Positions 1 through 6,706 of a stretch of 27,595 nt of DNA are shown one piece after another. The stretch comes from CANJDH01 sp964443245 (GTDB lineage Bacteria; Pseudomonadota; Gammaproteobacteria; Burkholderiales; JAEUOS01): the NCBI GenBank assembly GCA_964443245.1, contig CAYUEG010000042.1, forward strand, positions 1 to 27,595. The letters run 5' to 3'. Made by a program: the position numbers and the translations under genes. Positions within the stretch are counted from its first letter, which is position 1, and each line of letters begins with the position of its first letter. Below the pieces are notes generated by a model. It searched no databases, was not told where the DNA came from, and saw only the letters and a list, made by a program, of their open reading frames with translations.

Positions 1-669
1 GACCATGTCTGCCGTAATCAAGTTCACCTTTCCGACGGCCGCTACCAGGATATCGGCCTGGCGTGTCATGGCAGCAAGATCAGGTGTCCTTGAATGGCAG
101 ATGGTGACGGTGGCACCGGCTTGCAAGAGCAACATGGCCATCGGCTTGCCGACAATGTTTGAACGCCCCACCACGACGGCGTGCCGTCCCTCGATCGGAA
201 TCCCTTCGTGGCGCAGCATTTCCATGATGCCCGCAGGGGTGCATGGTGCAAAGCCGGGAAGTCCGGTCATCAGGGCCCCCGCGCTGGCGACATGGAAACC
301 GTCGACGTCCTTGGCCGGCGAGATCGCCTCGATTACTGTCTGGCCATCGATGTGGCCCGGCAGGGGCAACTGGACCAGGATGCCATGCACGGCAGCATCG
401 TCGTTGAGGGCACCCACCTGCGCCAGAAGCGATTCCTGGCTGGTGCTGGCAGGAAGTTCGATCAGCCGCGAAGTGAAGCCGGCTTCTTCGCAGGCCTTGA
501 TCTTGTTGCGCACATATACCCGGGAGGCCTGGTTGTCGCCCACCAGGATCACTGTCAAACCCGGGCGATTCGTTGAAGAGCCGCTCCCACCAAGGGTTTC
601 GAGCGTATTGCGGATTTCGCTGCGGATTGATTTGGCCAGCGCGGCGCCATCAATGATCTGGGCTGTCAT
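1..669 (-). CDS. folD: FolD, bifunctional methylenetetrahydrofolate dehydrogenase/cyclohydrolase (3' end missing)
   Basis: Cytosolic one-carbon enzyme that interconverts 5,10-methylene-THF and 10-formyl-THF. The minus-strand reading from ATG at 669 is open for 223 codons to the window edge. It begins MTAQIIDG and shows the family signatures in order: YVRNKIKACEE (catalytic Lys region), GILVQLPLPGHID, PAKDVDGFH, PCTPAGI, and the Rossmann motif VVGRSNIVGKPMA. FolD is about 285 residues, so roughly 60 C-terminal residues lie outside the window. The start lies 21 bp downstream of the gluconokinase stop on the same strand, so the two may be cotranscribed. No clear Shine-Dalgarno is visible. The loop after the first helix (residues about 24-31, ETLGGSGS) is encoded by copy A of the dispersed repeat, and this stretch is about two residues longer than in E. 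coli FolD as I recall it. Confidence 0.95.
   Translation of the reverse strand, partial: MTAQIIDGAALAKSIRSEIRNTLETLGGSGSSTNRPGLTVILVGDNQASRVYVRNKIKACEEAGFTSRLIELPASTSQESLLAQVGALNDDAAVHGILVQLPLPGHIDGQTVIEAISPAKDVDGFHVASAGALMTGLPGFAPCTPAGIMEMLRHEGIPIEGRHAVVVGRSNIVGKPMAMLLLQAGATVTICHSRTPDLAAMTRQADILVAAVGKVNLITADMV
575..600 (-). repeat. Dispersed intragenic repeat, copy A (in folD)
   Basis: Read on the minus strand this copy begins GAAACCCTTGGTGGGAGC and continues GGCTCTTC. It contains the 11-base core TTGGTGGGAGC shared by all four copies in the window. It is sense to folD and encodes E-T-L-G-G-S-G-S in the loop between the first helix and first strand. Flanking inverted arms are not evident here. 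By my hand alignment it matches copies B and C at 22 of 26 positions and copy D at about 20. Confidence 0.75.
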
Positions 670-690
670 GGTGTTTCGGAAGAGGGGCAG

Positions 691-2235
691 TCATCGATTT
701 TCCCTCTGAAACGATGCCAGCCGCGAATGAAAGGGCGCGAGTGTAGCAGGGATGTCGTTGAAAATCGGCCGAAGTGCGGCGTAGCGGGCATGCATGGCCG
801 GGTCGGGGGTAATGCTGCGTCCGCCACCGGGCAGCAGGGCGACCGCAGCCTCGAGCGAAGCGACTTTGCCGAGCGCCTTGAGCGCCAGCAAGGCGGCGCC
901 CTGGGCTGTCGATTCAGGCATGTCAGCCACGCGCAGCGGCCGCCCGAACAGGTCCGCCGCCATCTGCAGCCAGAACGGCGAGCGCGCAAAGCCGCCGCCG
1001 GCCAGAATTTCGTCGACCGGCCCATGGGCCAGTTCTTCGAGGACGTCGAGAATCATCGCCAGATTGAACAGCACGCCCTCCATGACTGCGCGCACCAGAT
1101 GCGCCGGGCCGTGGCTGAAGTTGAGGCCGATGAAGGAGGCGCGTGCGTCGGCGTTCCACAGAGGGGCGCGTTCGCCGGCAAGATAGGGGTGAAACAGCAA
1201 ACCATTGGCGCCAGCCGGGGCAAGTGCCGCGAGGCCGGCGAGCGAGGCATAGGGATCGTCTGCCGCAAGCCCGATGCGCAGCTGGGGGAAGTTGTCGCGC
1301 AGCCAGCGCAGCGGCAGGCCGCCGCCATTGGTGGCACCGCCGATCACGAATTCGTCGTGATTGAGGGCATAGCAAAAGGTGCGCATCGCGCGGTCTGTGG
1401 CGGGCGCGGGAACCGCCATGCGCAAGGCGCCGCTAGTACCGATGGTCAGCACGGCCCGGCGGTTTGCAGTGGCTCCTGCAGCCACCAGTCCCGCGCCGAG
1501 ATTGGCGAGGCAGCCATCGGATGCGCCTAGCACGAAGGGCGTTTGGGCATCAATGTTCATGGCTGCCACGTAACCGCTGCTCAGCCCGCGCAGAAGTGTT
1601 TCGGGCGGTGCGAGACGAGACAACCGGTGTGCCTGCACGCCGGCAGCCTGCAGCGCCGGTGCGTGCCAGTCGCGTCGGGCCAAGTCGTACAGACCGCTCG
1701 CCGAGGCAATCGACGCATCGACGACCCATTGCCCGAACAACTGGTGGCAGACAAATTCCTTGATGGACACGAACTTGACGGCCGCCGCAAACAGCGCTGG
1801 ACGAGTCTCGCGCAGCCAGACCAGTTTGAGGAGAGGCGACATCGGGTGGATCGGCACACCGGTGGCCAGATACAGCAACTGCCCGGAAACCATTGGTGGG
1901 AGCCGTTCCTGGCCGGTTGATCGAATCTGCGAGGCGCGATTGTCGGCCCACGTATAGACGGGCGTGAGCGGCACGCCGCGCCCATCGACCGCAAGCAAGC
2001 TGTGCATGGCGGACGACAGCGCGACGCATTCGATCTTGCGGGAGGTTTGCAGTGTCAGCCCGTGAATGCATTCAACCACCGCATTCATCACCTCCATCGG
2101 GTCGAGCTCTGCCGCGCCGGGCTCCGGGTGGCGCAATGCGTATTCAACCGATGCCGCGTGACCCGTGAACTGGGCATCTTCAAACAGCAGGGCGCGCGTG
2201 CTGGAAGTGCCAATGTCGACAGCGGCGATGAGCAT
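691..2235 (-). CDS. gntK: Gluconokinase, FGGY carbohydrate kinase family
   Basis: Predicted to phosphorylate D-gluconate to 6-phosphogluconate, feeding the pentose phosphate and Entner-Doudoroff routes. The 514-residue product has the usual FGGY length. It begins MLIAAVDIGTSSTRALLF (ATP-binding phosphate-1 motif), has HPMSPL at 130-134, which resembles Bacillus-type FGGY gluconokinases, and the catalytic-base motif GASDG with Asp240. After that come GTSGALR, NGGGLPLRW, LLFHPYLAGERAPLWN and the C-terminal adenosine motif GGGFARSP. Resemblance to B. subtilis GntK is strong along the whole length, but another sugar substrate is possible because FGGY specificity is hard to read. It is divergent from rpe and lies upstream of folD. 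No good Shine-Dalgarno precedes ATG 2235. Residues about 109-117 are encoded antisense to copy D of the dispersed repeat. Confidence 0.85.
   Translation of the reverse strand: MLIAAVDIGTSSTRALLFEDAQFTGHAASVEYALRHPEPGAAELDPMEVMNAVVECIHGLTLQTSRKIECVALSSAMHSLLAVDGRGVPLTPVYTWADNRASQIRSTGQERLPPMVSGQLLYLATGVPIHPMSPLLKLVWLRETRPALFAAAVKFVSIKEFVCHQLFGQWVVDASIASASGLYDLARRDWHAPALQAAGVQAHRLSRLAPPETLLRGLSSGYVAAMNIDAQTPFVLGASDGCLANLGAGLVAAGATANRRAVLTIGTSGALRMAVPAPATDRAMRTFCYALNHDEFVIGGATNGGGLPLRWLRDNFPQLRIGLAADDPYASLAGLAALAPAGANGLLFHPYLAGERAPLWNADARASFIGLNFSHGPAHLVRAVMEGVLFNLAMILDVLEELAHGPVDEILAGGGFARSPFWLQMAADLFGRPLRVADMPESTAQGAALLALKALGKVASLEAAVALLPGGGRSITPDPAMHARYAALRPIFNDIPATLAPFHSRLASFQRENR
1881..1913 (+). 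repeat. Dispersed intragenic repeat, copy D, with imperfect inverted arms (antisense inside gluconokinase)
   Basis: The 26-bp unit is 1886-1911 and begins GAAACCATTGGTGGGAGC. It is flanked by arms GCCCGGAA (1881-1888) and TTCCTGGC (1906-1913), which are complementary at 7 of 8 positions, so the element could fold as a stem with a 17-nt loop. It runs antisense to the kinase gene, so the shared sequence cannot reflect a shared protein motif. Confidence 0.75.
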
Positions 2236-2253
2236 GGTCTGAATATGGAACGG

Positions 2254-2259
2254 TAGAAT
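2254..2259 (+). promoter_or_regulatory. Putative -10 element of rpe promoter
   Basis: TAGAAT matches the sigma-70 -10 consensus at 5 of 6 positions. It lies 31 bp before the proposed rpe GTG, in the 55-bp divergent gap between gluconokinase and rpe. I see no convincing -35 hexamer at the right spacing, so this is a weak call based on position and the -10 match. Confidence 0.35.
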
Positions 2260-2290
2260 GCAGGCAATCTCTCATTCTAAGGTGCCGACC

Positions 2291-2980
2291 GTGGCCTTTC
2301 GCATTGCTCCCTCGATTCTGTCTGCCGACTTTGCCCGTCTGGGGGAGGAGGTGCGCAATGTGCTTGCCGCCGGCGCGGATGTGATCCATTTCGATGTGAT
2401 GGACAACCACTACGTGCCGAACCTGACCTTCGGCCCAATGATCTGCGAGGCGGTCAAGCCGCATGCCCTGAAAGACGGCAAGCCGGCGCCGATTGATGTG
2501 CACCTGATGGTGTCGCCGGTGGATCGCATCGTGCCCGATTTCGCCAAGGCCGGCGCCAACATCATCAGCTTTCACCCGGAAGCGTCAGGCCATATCGACC
2601 GCACGCTGGGCCTGATCCGTGAGTGCGGCTGCAAGGCGGGGCTGGTGTTCAATCCGGGCACACCCCTGCACTATCTTGAGCACGTGATGGACAAGCTTGA
2701 CCTGATTCTCATCATGTCGGTCAATCCCGGCTTCGGTGGCCAGAAGTTCATTCCGGAGGCGCTCAACAAGCTCAAGGCGGTGCGTGCGCGCATCGATACC
2801 TGGAAGGCGCAGGGCGGACAGGATATCTGGCTGGAGGTCGATGGCGGCGTCAAGGGCGACAACATTCGTGCGATTGCCGATGCGGGTGCCGACACCTTTG
2901 TAGCGGGCTCGGCGATCTTCGGCCAGAAGGACTACAAGGTCGTCATTGACGGCATGCGCACCGCGCTGGCGCGCGGATGA
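2291..2980 (+). CDS. rpe: Ribulose-phosphate 3-epimerase
   Basis: Interconverts D-ribulose-5-phosphate and D-xylulose-5-phosphate in the pentose phosphate pathway and the cytosol. From GTG 2291 the product is 229 residues, the normal family size. It shows the TIM-barrel metal and catalytic motifs IAPSILSADF, HFDVMD (His33, Asp35), DVHLMV (His71), MSVNPGFGGQ and LEVDGGV, and the phosphate-binding end VAGSAIFG. I chose GTG 2291 because AAGG (2279-2282) sits 8 nt upstream and the family typically begins just before I-A-P-S-I-L. An in-frame ATG at 2258 would add an unconserved 11-residue extension. The gene is divergent from gluconokinase. In many proteobacteria gph and trpE follow rpe, but here they do not. 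Confidence 0.96.
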   Translation: MAFRIAPSILSADFARLGEEVRNVLAAGADVIHFDVMDNHYVPNLTFGPMICEAVKPHALKDGKPAPIDVHLMVSPVDRIVPDFAKAGANIISFHPEASGHIDRTLGLIRECGCKAGLVFNPGTPLHYLEHVMDKLDLILIMSVNPGFGGQKFIPEALNKLKAVRARIDTWKAQGGQDIWLEVDGGVKGDNIRAIADAGADTFVAGSAIFGQKDYKVVIDGMRTALARG

Positions 2981-3000
2981 AGGCTTGAGTTAGCCGGCTT

Positions 3001-3303
3001 TCAGGCCAGAGCAGGGCGAGGAAACGCCAGGATTTGCGCCTTCCGCGGCACCGATGGTCGACCGGGCGGGCAACCCCGCAGCCGCCCGTTGCTGGCTTGC
3101 TCGAAATGAGAGTCGATCACGGGCCAGAGCAGGCCGGCGAGCAGACGGATCTCGCCGTTGATGGTGCCTTTTGCCAAGGCCAGTACAGCGCTGGCGTAGA
3201 CGGCATCTTCCAGAAACCTGTCTGTGCAGATCATTTGCCCAAGACGCTCTTGCATGCGGTTCTGCAGCATCCCAAGAAGCATGCGGGTGTAGGCGGTCAC
3301 CAT
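3001..3303 (-). CDS. Unrecognised 100-residue protein
   Basis: I do not recognise this protein. ATG 3303 is supported by a strong Shine-Dalgarno (AGAGGAG about 7 nt upstream on the minus strand). The N-terminal 70 residues look helical (MVTAYTRMLLGMLQNRMQERLGQMI and onwards), including an amphipathic stretch AVYASAVLALAKG. The last 30 residues are rich in Arg and Pro and probably disordered. There is no signal peptide or clear membrane span. It is convergent with rpe (20 bp between stop codons) and divergent from the dioxygenase operon, sharing a roughly 275-bp intergenic region with it. That position would suit a small regulator or accessory protein, but nothing in the sequence shows this. 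An upstream in-frame start giving 141 residues lacks comparable ribosome-binding support. Confidence 0.6.
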   Translation of the reverse strand: MVTAYTRMLLGMLQNRMQERLGQMICTDRFLEDAVYASAVLALAKGTINGEIRLLAGLLWPVIDSHFEQASNGRLRGCPPGRPSVPRKAQILAFPRPALA

Positions 3304-3483
3304 ATCGTGTTCTCCTCTGGCGGCGTGCGTTCGTTGGAACAGGCCCGTTGACGGTCTGCCGTGTACAGATCGTGCAAGGTGATCGTAAGTCCGACCGGGC
3401 ATGCATCGAAGGCAGATCTGAAGCACTTTTTCCCATCAGTTCGTTTGTCCGCCTGGGCCCCGGGTGGCGGCGACGAAGCGTCC

Positions 3484-3511
3484 CTGACGAGGCAATCGCG
3501 TCAGCTAAACT
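3484..3511 (+). promoter_or_regulatory. Putative sigma-70 promoter of the dioxygenase operon
   Basis: CTGACG (3484-3489) and TAAACT (3506-3511) are separated by 16 bp and match the -35 and -10 consensus at 4 of 6 positions each. They lie about 70 bp before the ATG of the EctD-like gene. The rest of the 275-bp gap (3304-3578) holds the ribosome-binding site of the divergent small gene near 3312 and an isolated TTGACG at 3348-3353. I see no operator-like inverted repeat. Confidence 0.35.
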
Positions 3512-3578
3512 TGAAGGTCAAGCGTGGGTCACGGCGCGGTTGCCACGACCGAACGCATTCTCTTTGTGGAGGAGCGCC

Positions 3579-4442
3579 ATGAAACTGACACCAGAGCAGA
3601 TTCAGCAGTTTGATCGTGACGGATACCTGTTTTTCCCGAGTCTTTTCACCCCGGAGGAAATTGGCCGCCTGGCGGCCGAGGTGCCCGCGATCTACGCGCA
3701 GCAGCGCCCGGAAAATGTGCGCGAGAAGACCGGTGGCGTGGTGCGTACCAATTTTGCCGCCCACAAATACAACGACATGTACGCACGCCTCGCACGCCAT
3801 CCGCGCATGGTGGAGCCGGTCAAGCAGCTCTTCAATGAAGATGTCTACATGCACCAGTTCAAGATCAACGGCAAGATGGCCTTCGACGGCGACGTGTGGC
3901 AGTGGCATCAGGACTACGGTACCTGGCTCAATGACGACGCCATGCCCGAGGCGCGCGCGATGAACGTCGCCATCTTTCTTGATGACGTGAACGAATTCAA
4001 CGGCCCGCTGATGTTCATCCCCGGCAGCCACAAGCAGGGTGTGCTCGACGCCGGGCACGACACCAGCACCACCAGCTATCCGCTCTGGACCATCAACAAT
4101 CAGAACATTGCTGACATGGTGGCCAAGGCCGGCGGTTTGAAAGGCGGCATTGTCTCGCCGAAAGGTCCGCCTGGCTCGATGATTTTGTTCCACGGCTGTC
4201 TGGTGCACGCGTCGACTTCCAATCTGTCCCCGTGGAATCGCATCAACGTGTACCTGTCGCTGTGTGCGGTATCGAATCACGTGCGTCGCTTCAAGCGGCC
4301 TGGCTACATTGCACATCGCCAGTTCGATCCGATTCAGTGCCTGCCGGATGATTGTCTGCTGAAGGACTACCCGGTGGAGACGCCTTGGAAAAACGGCACG
4401 CCCGCCGAAGAGTTGCGCGGCTTGCTCAAAGAAGCCGCCTGA
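3579..4442 (+). CDS. EctD/PhyH-family Fe(II)/2-oxoglutarate-dependent dioxygenase
   Basis: A non-heme iron oxygenase of the phytanoyl-CoA dioxygenase superfamily, expected to hydroxylate a small molecule using O2 and 2-oxoglutarate. The 287-residue product has WHQD (His110, Asp112), distal His210 in HGCLVHAS and Arg221 in NRINVYLS, giving the full 2-His-1-carboxylate set plus the 2-oxoglutarate-binding Arg. GPLMFIPGSHK and SPKGPPGSM follow the ectoine hydroxylase pattern closely. However, no ectABC is present and the WHSDFETWH stretch of true EctD is changed to WHQDYGTWL, so ectoine is unlikely to be proven as substrate. Start ATG 3579 follows GGAGGAG (3568-3574). It is the first gene of a three-gene operon, with 13 bp to the next gene. 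Its natural substrate cannot be read from the sequence. Confidence 0.85.
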   Translation: MKLTPEQIQQFDRDGYLFFPSLFTPEEIGRLAAEVPAIYAQQRPENVREKTGGVVRTNFAAHKYNDMYARLARHPRMVEPVKQLFNEDVYMHQFKINGKMAFDGDVWQWHQDYGTWLNDDAMPEARAMNVAIFLDDVNEFNGPLMFIPGSHKQGVLDAGHDTSTTSYPLWTINNQNIADMVAKAGGLKGGIVSPKGPPGSMILFHGCLVHASTSNLSPWNRINVYLSLCAVSNHVRRFKRPGYIAHRQFDPIQCLPDDCLLKDYPVETPWKNGTPAEELRGLLKEAA

Positions 4443-4455
4443 AAAGAGGCATGTC

Positions 4456-5820
4456 ATGAATCTTTACGCAAAACTCGTCAAACGCCAGGCCGAAGGCAAG
4501 CCGGTACGCATCGGCTTGATCGGAGCCGGCAAGTTTGGCTCGATGTATCTGGCACAGATTCCCAAAACGCCGGGTGTGCATCTGGTCGGGATTGCCGACC
4601 TGAACCCGGCCAACGCCAAGGCCAACCTGGCGCGCGTCGGGTGGAACACCGAACAATCGGCTGCCACGTCGTTTGAGGACGCCATCGCCAAGGGCAACAC
4701 CTTCGTTACCGACAACTGGGAGGCGCTGGTCAAACACCCGCAGATCGAGATCATTGTGGAGTGCACCGGCAATCCGATTGCCGCGGTTGATCACATTCTC
4801 GCGGCGTTCAGGAATGGCAAGCATGTGGTGAATGTGACCGTCGAGGCGGATGCGTTCTGCGGCCCGTTGCTCGCCAAAAAGGCGGCAGACGCCGGCGTGG
4901 TGTACAGCCTTGCCTACGGCGATCAGCCGGCACTGATTTGTGACCTCGTCGATTGGGCCCGTGCCGCCGGCTTTTCAGTGGTGGCAGCCGGTCGCGGCCA
5001 CAAGTGGTTGCCGCATTTCTCGGAATCGACGCCGGAGACTGTGTGGGGCCACTACGGCCTCACGCCGGAAACAGCGCGCATCGGCGGCCTCAACCCGAAG
5101 ATGTTCAATTCCTTCCTCGACGGCTCCAAACCCTCGATTGAAAGCACGGCGGTGTGCAATGCCACCGGCCTTGTGGCACCGCCCGACGGGCTGCTGTATC
5201 CGCCAGCGTCGGTAGATGACATTCCGTTCGTATGCCGTCCGATTTCCGAGGGCGGTGTCCTGCATACCAAGGGGCAGGTCGAGGTGATTTCTTCGCTGGA
5301 AAAAGACGGTCGCGCGATTCCCTACGACATCCGCTTTGGCGTGTTCGTGGTCTTCGAGGGTGAGACCGAATACATCCGCAACTGCTTCAAGGAGTACATG
5401 GTGCGTACCGATCCGACCGGTCGCTACGCTTGTCTGTACAAGCGCTGGCACCTGATCGGTCTTGAGGTTGGCATCTCGGTGGCCTCGGTGGCGGTGCGGG
5501 GCGAGTCGACCGGCGGCGCGATCTGCTGGAACGCCGATGTCGTGGCCACCGCCAAGCGCGATCTCAAACCAGGCGAAATGCTGGATGGTGAGGGCGGCTA
5601 CACGGTGTGGGGCAAGTTGTTTCAGGCAGAAAAATCCCACAGCGCCGGCGGCTTGCCGCTCGGCCTCGCGCACGATGTGAAAGTGATTCGCCCGGTCAGG
5701 AAAGGGCAGAGCCTGACCTGGGCTGATGTGGCAATTGATGAAACCCTCTCGGCCTACAAGACGCGGCGCGAGATGGAAGCGGCGTTTGCTCCCCACTCCA
5801 ATCTTCAGAAGGCTGCATGA
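4456..5820 (+). CDS. Homoserine-dehydrogenase-like / DXR-II-like (DRL) NAD(P)-dependent oxidoreductase with SAF domain
   Basis: The 454-residue product has an N-terminal Rossmann fold with GLIGAGKFG (residues 20-28) and a central homoserine-dehydrogenase-like region. A C-terminal SAF-type domain lies at roughly 370-440 (KRDLKPGEMLDGEGGYTVWG and RPVRKGQSLTWADV). This is the COG4091 architecture. One branch of that family, DRL of Brucella, acts as an alternative deoxyxylulose-phosphate reductoisomerase (DXR-II), while most other members have no settled function and are often mislabelled flagellar FlgA because of the SAF domain. AGAGG (4445-4449) precedes ATG 4456 by 6 nt. The stop overlaps the start region of the HAD gene, so the genes are likely translationally coupled. 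Neighbours suggest a polyol or sugar-acid type substrate, but that is inference. Whether it is DXR-II or a DRL-like paralogue cannot be decided here. Confidence 0.8.
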   Translation: MNLYAKLVKRQAEGKPVRIGLIGAGKFGSMYLAQIPKTPGVHLVGIADLNPANAKANLARVGWNTEQSAATSFEDAIAKGNTFVTDNWEALVKHPQIEIIVECTGNPIAAVDHILAAFRNGKHVVNVTVEADAFCGPLLAKKAADAGVVYSLAYGDQPALICDLVDWARAAGFSVVAAGRGHKWLPHFSESTPETVWGHYGLTPETARIGGLNPKMFNSFLDGSKPSIESTAVCNATGLVAPPDGLLYPPASVDDIPFVCRPISEGGVLHTKGQVEVISSLEKDGRAIPYDIRFGVFVVFEGETEYIRNCFKEYMVRTDPTGRYACLYKRWHLIGLEVGISVASVAVRGESTGGAICWNADVVATAKRDLKPGEMLDGEGGYTVWGKLFQAEKSHSAGGLPLGLAHDVKVIRPVRKGQSLTWADVAIDETLSAYKTRREMEAAFAPHSNLQKAA

Positions 5821-6560
5821 TGACCAAACAAGCTCCTCCCAAAGCGCTGGTGTTTGATGTGTTCGGCACCTGCGTGGATTGGCGCGGCTCGATCATCCGT
5901 GAGGGCCTCGCCCTGAACCGGGCACGTGGCTGGACGATCGATTGGGAAGGTCTGGTGGACGCCTGGCGTGATGCTTACCAGCCCAACATGCACAAAGTGC
6001 GCACCGGCGCGTTGCCGTGGACCAAGCTCGATGACCTGCACCTGATGGCGCTCAAAGCGCTGCTGCCGACGTTTCTCAACGGTACGCCCCGGAAAGCCTT
6101 GGTGGGAGCCGATCTTGAGCTCATCAACACGATGTGGCACCGGCTCAAGGCTTGGCCGGATGCTCCGGGCGGGCTGAAGCGGATCAAGAGTGGCCACATC
6201 ATCGGCACCATGTCCAACGGCAACGTCGCCTTGCTCACCAATATGGCCAAGTTCGCCCGGTTGCCGTGGGACCTGGTGTTCTCGGCCGAGTGGGTACATC
6301 ACTACAAGCCGGATCGCGAATGCTATCTGTCGGCCCCGCGCATGCTGGGTCTGAAACCGGGTGAAGTGATGCTGGTCGCGGCACACAAGAGCGATCTGGA
6401 TGGTGCGAAGAAAGCGGGCCTGAAAACCTGCTTCGTTCCGCGGCCATTGGAGTACGGGCGCGCGTTTCTGGCATCGGGCCGATACGACGCAAAGTTCGAG
6501 AAGCGCTTTGACTACAACGCCAGCGATTTTGTCGACCTGGCGGGACAGCTGGGGCGCTGA
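5820..6560 (+). CDS. Type II HAD hydrolase (haloacid dehalogenase-like)
   Basis: A cytosolic HAD-superfamily enzyme of 246 residues. Motif I is FDVFGTCVD: the nucleophilic Asp is present, and the position two after it is Phe, as in type II 2-haloacid dehalogenases (DxYGT/DxFGT), not the second Asp of HAD phosphatases. Motif II is TMSNGN, motif III HHYKPD, and motif IV VAAHKSDLDGAKKAG, the pattern of L-2-haloacid-dehalogenase-like proteins. ATG 5820 is preferred over ATG 5817 because AGAAGG (5807-5812) then has 7-nt spacing. The gene overlaps the upstream stop by one base. Many proteins with this motif pattern have no proven dehalogenase activity, so the reaction is open. Residues about 92-100 (RKALVGADL) in the cap region are encoded by copy C of the dispersed repeat. 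Confidence 0.85.
   Translation: MTKQAPPKALVFDVFGTCVDWRGSIIREGLALNRARGWTIDWEGLVDAWRDAYQPNMHKVRTGALPWTKLDDLHLMALKALLPTFLNGTPRKALVGADLELINTMWHRLKAWPDAPGGLKRIKSGHIIGTMSNGNVALLTNMAKFARLPWDLVFSAEWVHHYKPDRECYLSAPRMLGLKPGEVMLVAAHKSDLDGAKKAGLKTCFVPRPLEYGRAFLASGRYDAKFEKRFDYNASDFVDLAGQLGR
6093..6118 (+). repeat. Dispersed intragenic repeat, copy C (in HAD hydrolase gene)
   Basis: The copy begins GAAAGCCTTGGTGGGAGC and contains the invariant TTGGTGGGAGC core (6100-6110). It matches copy A at 22 of 26 positions. It is sense to the gene but read in a different frame from copies A and B, encoding K-A-L-V-G-A. No clear inverted arms flank it. Confidence 0.7.
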
Positions 6561-6631
6561 CCCCGGCGTACTGAAGCCGATCGCAGGCACGTTGTTTCCC
6601 CTCTGGGAGGGGTGCGTGCGGCGCCTCGCTA

Positions 6632-6640
6632 TGGCATAAT
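6632..6640 (+). promoter_or_regulatory. Putative extended -10 promoter of the leuCDB operon
   Basis: TGG followed by CATAAT fits an extended -10 (TGn plus 5 of 6 of TATAAT). It lies about 67 bp before the leuC ATG. No good -35 is present, which is tolerated in extended -10 promoters. Just upstream (6598-6612) is a 6-bp hairpin, CCCCTC and GAGGGG with loop TGG, lacking a T-tract. I see no leucine-rich leader peptide or attenuator in the 146-bp gap. Confidence 0.4.
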
Positions 6641-6706
6641 CGCAAGTCCCCGTTTTACAACGCTTTTTTGGAGCGGAACTGGTCTCGTGGCCGGTTCCCC
6701 GAGACC

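Noticed and set aside
5..709. A 234-codon plus-strand open frame at the left edge
   Set aside because: It is antisense to folD, whose conserved motifs are clear on the minus strand.
3501..4457. A 318-codon minus-strand open frame opposite the EctD-like gene
   Set aside because: The plus-strand protein has the complete dioxygenase active site, and the antisense translation has no recognisable features.
4456..5820. Flagellar FlgA annotation for the SAF-domain protein
   Set aside because: The SAF domain alone causes this label. The N-terminal Rossmann fold and homoserine-dehydrogenase-like core rule out a flagellar P-ring chaperone.
6598..6612. CCCCTC-TGG-GAGGGG hairpin as a terminator after the HAD gene
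   Set aside because: The stem is only 6 bp and no T-tract follows on the plus strand.
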